A program made the translations under genes and the position numbers. From Daphnia carinata (lineage: Eukaryota > Arthropoda > Branchiopoda > Diplostraca > Daphniidae): a stretch of DNA of 64,000 bases. The notes under the pieces were generated by a model. The model saw only the letters and a program-made list of their open reading frames with translations. It had not been told where the DNA came from and ran no database searches. The number at the start of each line of letters is the position of its first letter. Position 1 is the stretch's first letter. Positions 61,685 to 64,000 of this stretch are shown here, piece after piece. Where the stretch lies: assembly GCF_022539665.2 (NCBI RefSeq), contig NC_081339.1:8057367-8121366 (forward strand), read 5' to 3'.

Positions 61685-64000
61685 CGTTGCGCATGCCCGC
61701 CATTCATGGCAGAACTGCATCCCCCGCTTCTTTTATCACATCAATTCATTGAAGACGTCAACCTAATTTTTTAAACTTTCTTTCATGTTAAAACAGGTTG
61801 GAGGAATAGTACGCCCTACGTAAATCAGTACCCACCGCAGGGTAATAGTCCTGGTCCGGTTCAGACAGTCGGTGCCCCTTGGGTTCCACCAACTGGAACA
61901 CCACAACCTCGCAATCCAGCTTGGGATCAAGCCCAAAGGTATCCTGGACCTATGCCGGCCACTCCGGCTACCACAATCAATGGCACGAGCCATCAGCAAG
62001 GGCCACCGACGGCAGTGGCGGTGCCCCCGCACCCGATGGCCCAACAACAGCAACAACCGGCGCAACAACAAACTACGCCGCAACAACCACAACCGTGGAC
62101 TGGACCGCAAACGATGGCCAACAATAGACAGCCGTTCATGGGACCTCGGCCGCCCTACACATCGTTACGCGCTCCAGACGGGAAACCTTACCCTATGCCA
62201 CCGATTTCCGGCAAGGGACCAATGACGGGTCCGCCCGGACCGGCCAATTTTCCACAGGGCATGCCACCTGGACCAACGGCCAACATGCCAATCTACTCGG
62301 CCAAACGCGAATCGTATTTCCCTCCAGATTCGGTCGAAGCTGTTGTGCCTGTGATGGCCAAGCGCCGCCGCCTCTGCCGGGCCGATGTTGTTCCAGTAGA
62401 TGCCTGGAGAGTTTACCTCGCATTGAAGTCTGGTCTGTTGGCTGAATCTACCTGGGCAATTGACGTCCTCAATGTTCTGCTCTACGACGACGCCAGTGTC
62501 CACTACTTCACGTTGTCCTACATGCCCGGTCTGACGGAAGTTCTCTTGGAACATTTTCGGCGCTGCCTGTCGCAAATATTCACCATCTTGGAAGACATGG
62601 AAATTGGTTACGACCGCGTCGAAGAGTTCAAATGCAAATTGAAGCAGAGATCTATCAAACCGGCGGCGGACAGTTGCCCAGCGACGAGCGGGACGGCCGT
62701 TGAAGAGGAGGAAGATGCTTGGTGGAATTGGCCAAAACGGAAAGCAGAGCCTGACGGCATGGACGTTGCCGATTTGGGCGCCGTCAAAGGGAGCGATTTG
62801 GCTGGTGAACGCGTCCGTTTCCTCGACGGACCTGACTGGTCGATGAACACGCGACGCGGGGAAAAAGTCGGTGTTGCCCCACGAGACAAGGAACTCTTTG
62901 TCGTCGATGTCAAGAAGGATTGGGACGTCCACGACGGTTTTGAAAGCGGCATGGATCAGTGGCAGATTGGTGGCGGCGATACGACCCAGCACATTGTCAC
63001 ACACTTTACGGCGGAATTAAACATCGTCCCGTTTGTCCGAGTCCTGAAGAAAATTGACAAGAGAGAGCAGCCAGACACTGTGGAACACGCCAACGAAACG
63101 GAACGCCAGGTCGAACCGGATGGCGTCAAAGAGAAGCAACCCGAAGAGCCCGGCCAGCCAACGTCAGTTCAGGCGAAAAATTGTCTTGTAAAGCCCAGCC
63201 GCAATTTGGCCGACGTCCTCAAACGGATCAAAAAGGAGGACGCGTCTTCCACGCCGGATCAAGAAAAAGCTGTGGAACAATCGGATGCCGAAGAGGCGGC
63301 CAGACTTGCCGGTCCCAGCAGACTGGAAGAAGCGGAGGTGAAGAAGGAACCCGTCGAATTGGCGGAAGGAAGACGAGAGCCGGCCGCGAAAGCGCCAGCC
63401 GTCCGGCAAGCAGAGTCTTCGTCGACAGTGATTACCCTCCCTAGTGGTAGCCGTTTGATCATCCGTGACCCCCACGGAACGTTGAAAAGACGCAAGATGG
63501 ACGAATACGAAGATGAATGCTACACGCGCGATGAGAGCAGCCTCTACCTAGTAGACGACAGCCAAGACGCGTTGGCCAGGCGGGCACTGGCCCTGTCGAA
63601 TATCTTTCGCAGCCTAAGCTTTGTGCCAAGTAACGAGACAGAGTTGGCCAAGAATTCCACTTTGCTGGTCATCGTTGGCAAGATCCTTTTGCTACATCAC
63701 GACCACCCGCTACGATCGTCGCACCAAAAGAACTACGATCGAGAAGAGGATGTCGATTTTGCTTCCGTCGACTCGCTGGCCACCAGCGGATCGGCTTCGG
63801 GTTTGAGCAAGTGCGAAACGGACTGGTGGTGGGACACGCTGCTGGCCCTCCGTGAAAACGTCCTCGTCCTGATGGCTAACATCGCCGGTCAGCTAGATCT
63901 GTCCGTTTATTCGGAAGAGATTGTTCGGCCTGTGATTGACGGTCTTCTCCACTGGGCCGTTTGCCCGTCCGCTCAATCGCAAGATCCCTTCAGTTCATTC
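49432..64000 (+). CDS. osa: Trithorax-group protein Osa / ARID1 (BAF250), C-terminus outside window
   Basis: Defining subunit of the BAF-type SWI/SNF chromatin remodelling complex. Exons: 49432-50130, 51027-51125, 56032-56335, 56926-57039, 57624-58037, 58106-58537, 58606-58997, 59081-59443, 59509-60496, 60818-60886, 61095-61398, 61521-61604 and 61797 to the edge. The N-terminal 800 residues are Pro/Gly/Gln/Ser-rich with YxxY-type low complexity. The ARID (residues about 820-915) reads MYEFDDHPDRRKFLDQLLRF, then KNPLDLFRLYLLVRDRGGF. The conserved C-terminal BAF250 domain starts in the last exon (KRESYFPPDSVEAVV; DAWRVYLALKSGLLAESTWA) and is cut by the window end. Exon 59509-60496 has 988 bases where a multiple of three is needed; the frame changes near 59776, where one T appears extra, at the start of the long Gln run. 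All other exons agree in phase. Confidence 0.93.
51126..56031 (+). other. Large osa intron
   Basis: 4.9 kb, the longest intron here, packed with homopolymer and purine or pyrimidine tracts (for example 54058-54115), TA and GT runs (55140-55163; 55432-55450). Short frames in it are compositional. A candidate location for enhancers of a developmental gene, but I see no specific element. Confidence 0.55.
61658..61684. repeat. (TG)n microsatellite in an osa intron
   Basis: About thirteen uninterrupted TG units between exons 61521-61604 and 61797 onward. Confidence 0.95.

Noticed and set aside
62165-63004. Minus-strand ORF of 279 codons
   Set aside because: It lies entirely opposite the uninterrupted last visible osa exon, which encodes the conserved BAF250 C-terminal domain; the antisense frame has no known domain.

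Overview
The window reads as ordinary nuclear DNA of an arthropod, most likely a branchiopod crustacean such as Daphnia (inference). The reasons are arthropod-type genes (osa/ARID1 and the ecdysone 20-hydroxylase CYP314A1/shade), many short introns of about 50-90 bp with GT-AG borders, dense gene packing, and AT-rich spacers. There are no operons, CRISPR arrays or phage features. Exon coordinates were built by hand from splice signals, reading-frame continuity and family resemblance; no database search was run.

Layout: (1) 1-5053, minus: PTIP/PAXIP1, BRCT protein with a long Gln-rich middle; its 3' end lies outside the window. (2) 6441-11230, minus: MTMR3/4-type myotubularin lipid phosphatase with PH-GRAM, an active Cys-X5-Arg site and a FYVE finger. 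(3) 12523-14301, minus: two ORFs only 11 nt apart, an HPS4-type longin protein and a PRR11 homologue. (4) 14419-18275: a 3.9-kb terminal-inverted-repeat element carrying a decayed, intron-containing piece of the RNA helicase gene DHX37/kurz. (5) 18414-19788: a P-like element with a THAP-domain ORF and a perfect 8-bp target duplication. (6) 20085-20930, minus: intronless RNF121-like membrane RING protein. (7) 21554-23306, minus: TCAIM-like mitochondrial protein. (8) 25379-32151, minus: EMI-domain collagen (EMID1/COL26A1-like). (9) 35794-39315, plus: beta-glucuronidase with two duplicated exons. (10) 40934-43168, plus: CYP314A1/shade. (11) 44130-45420, plus: ribosomal protein L13A hosting two related box C/D snoRNAs. 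(12) 45995-47154, plus: MPV17L2-like protein. (13) 49432 to the right edge, plus: osa/ARID1 (BAF250), SWI/SNF subunit, incomplete at its C-terminus.

The genes are unrelated housekeeping and developmental loci, not a pathway cluster. The most unusual parts are the transposon that captured DHX37 and now sits 118 bp upstream of the longin/PRR11 unit, the tightly abutting longin/PRR11 ORFs, the duplicated exons of beta-glucuronidase, and the U33-like snoRNA pair in RpL13A. Three otherwise well-conserved genes carry a single-base or single-codon reading break (PRR11 in-frame TAA, one extra base in TCAIM, one extra base in osa). These may be assembly errors or real alleles.
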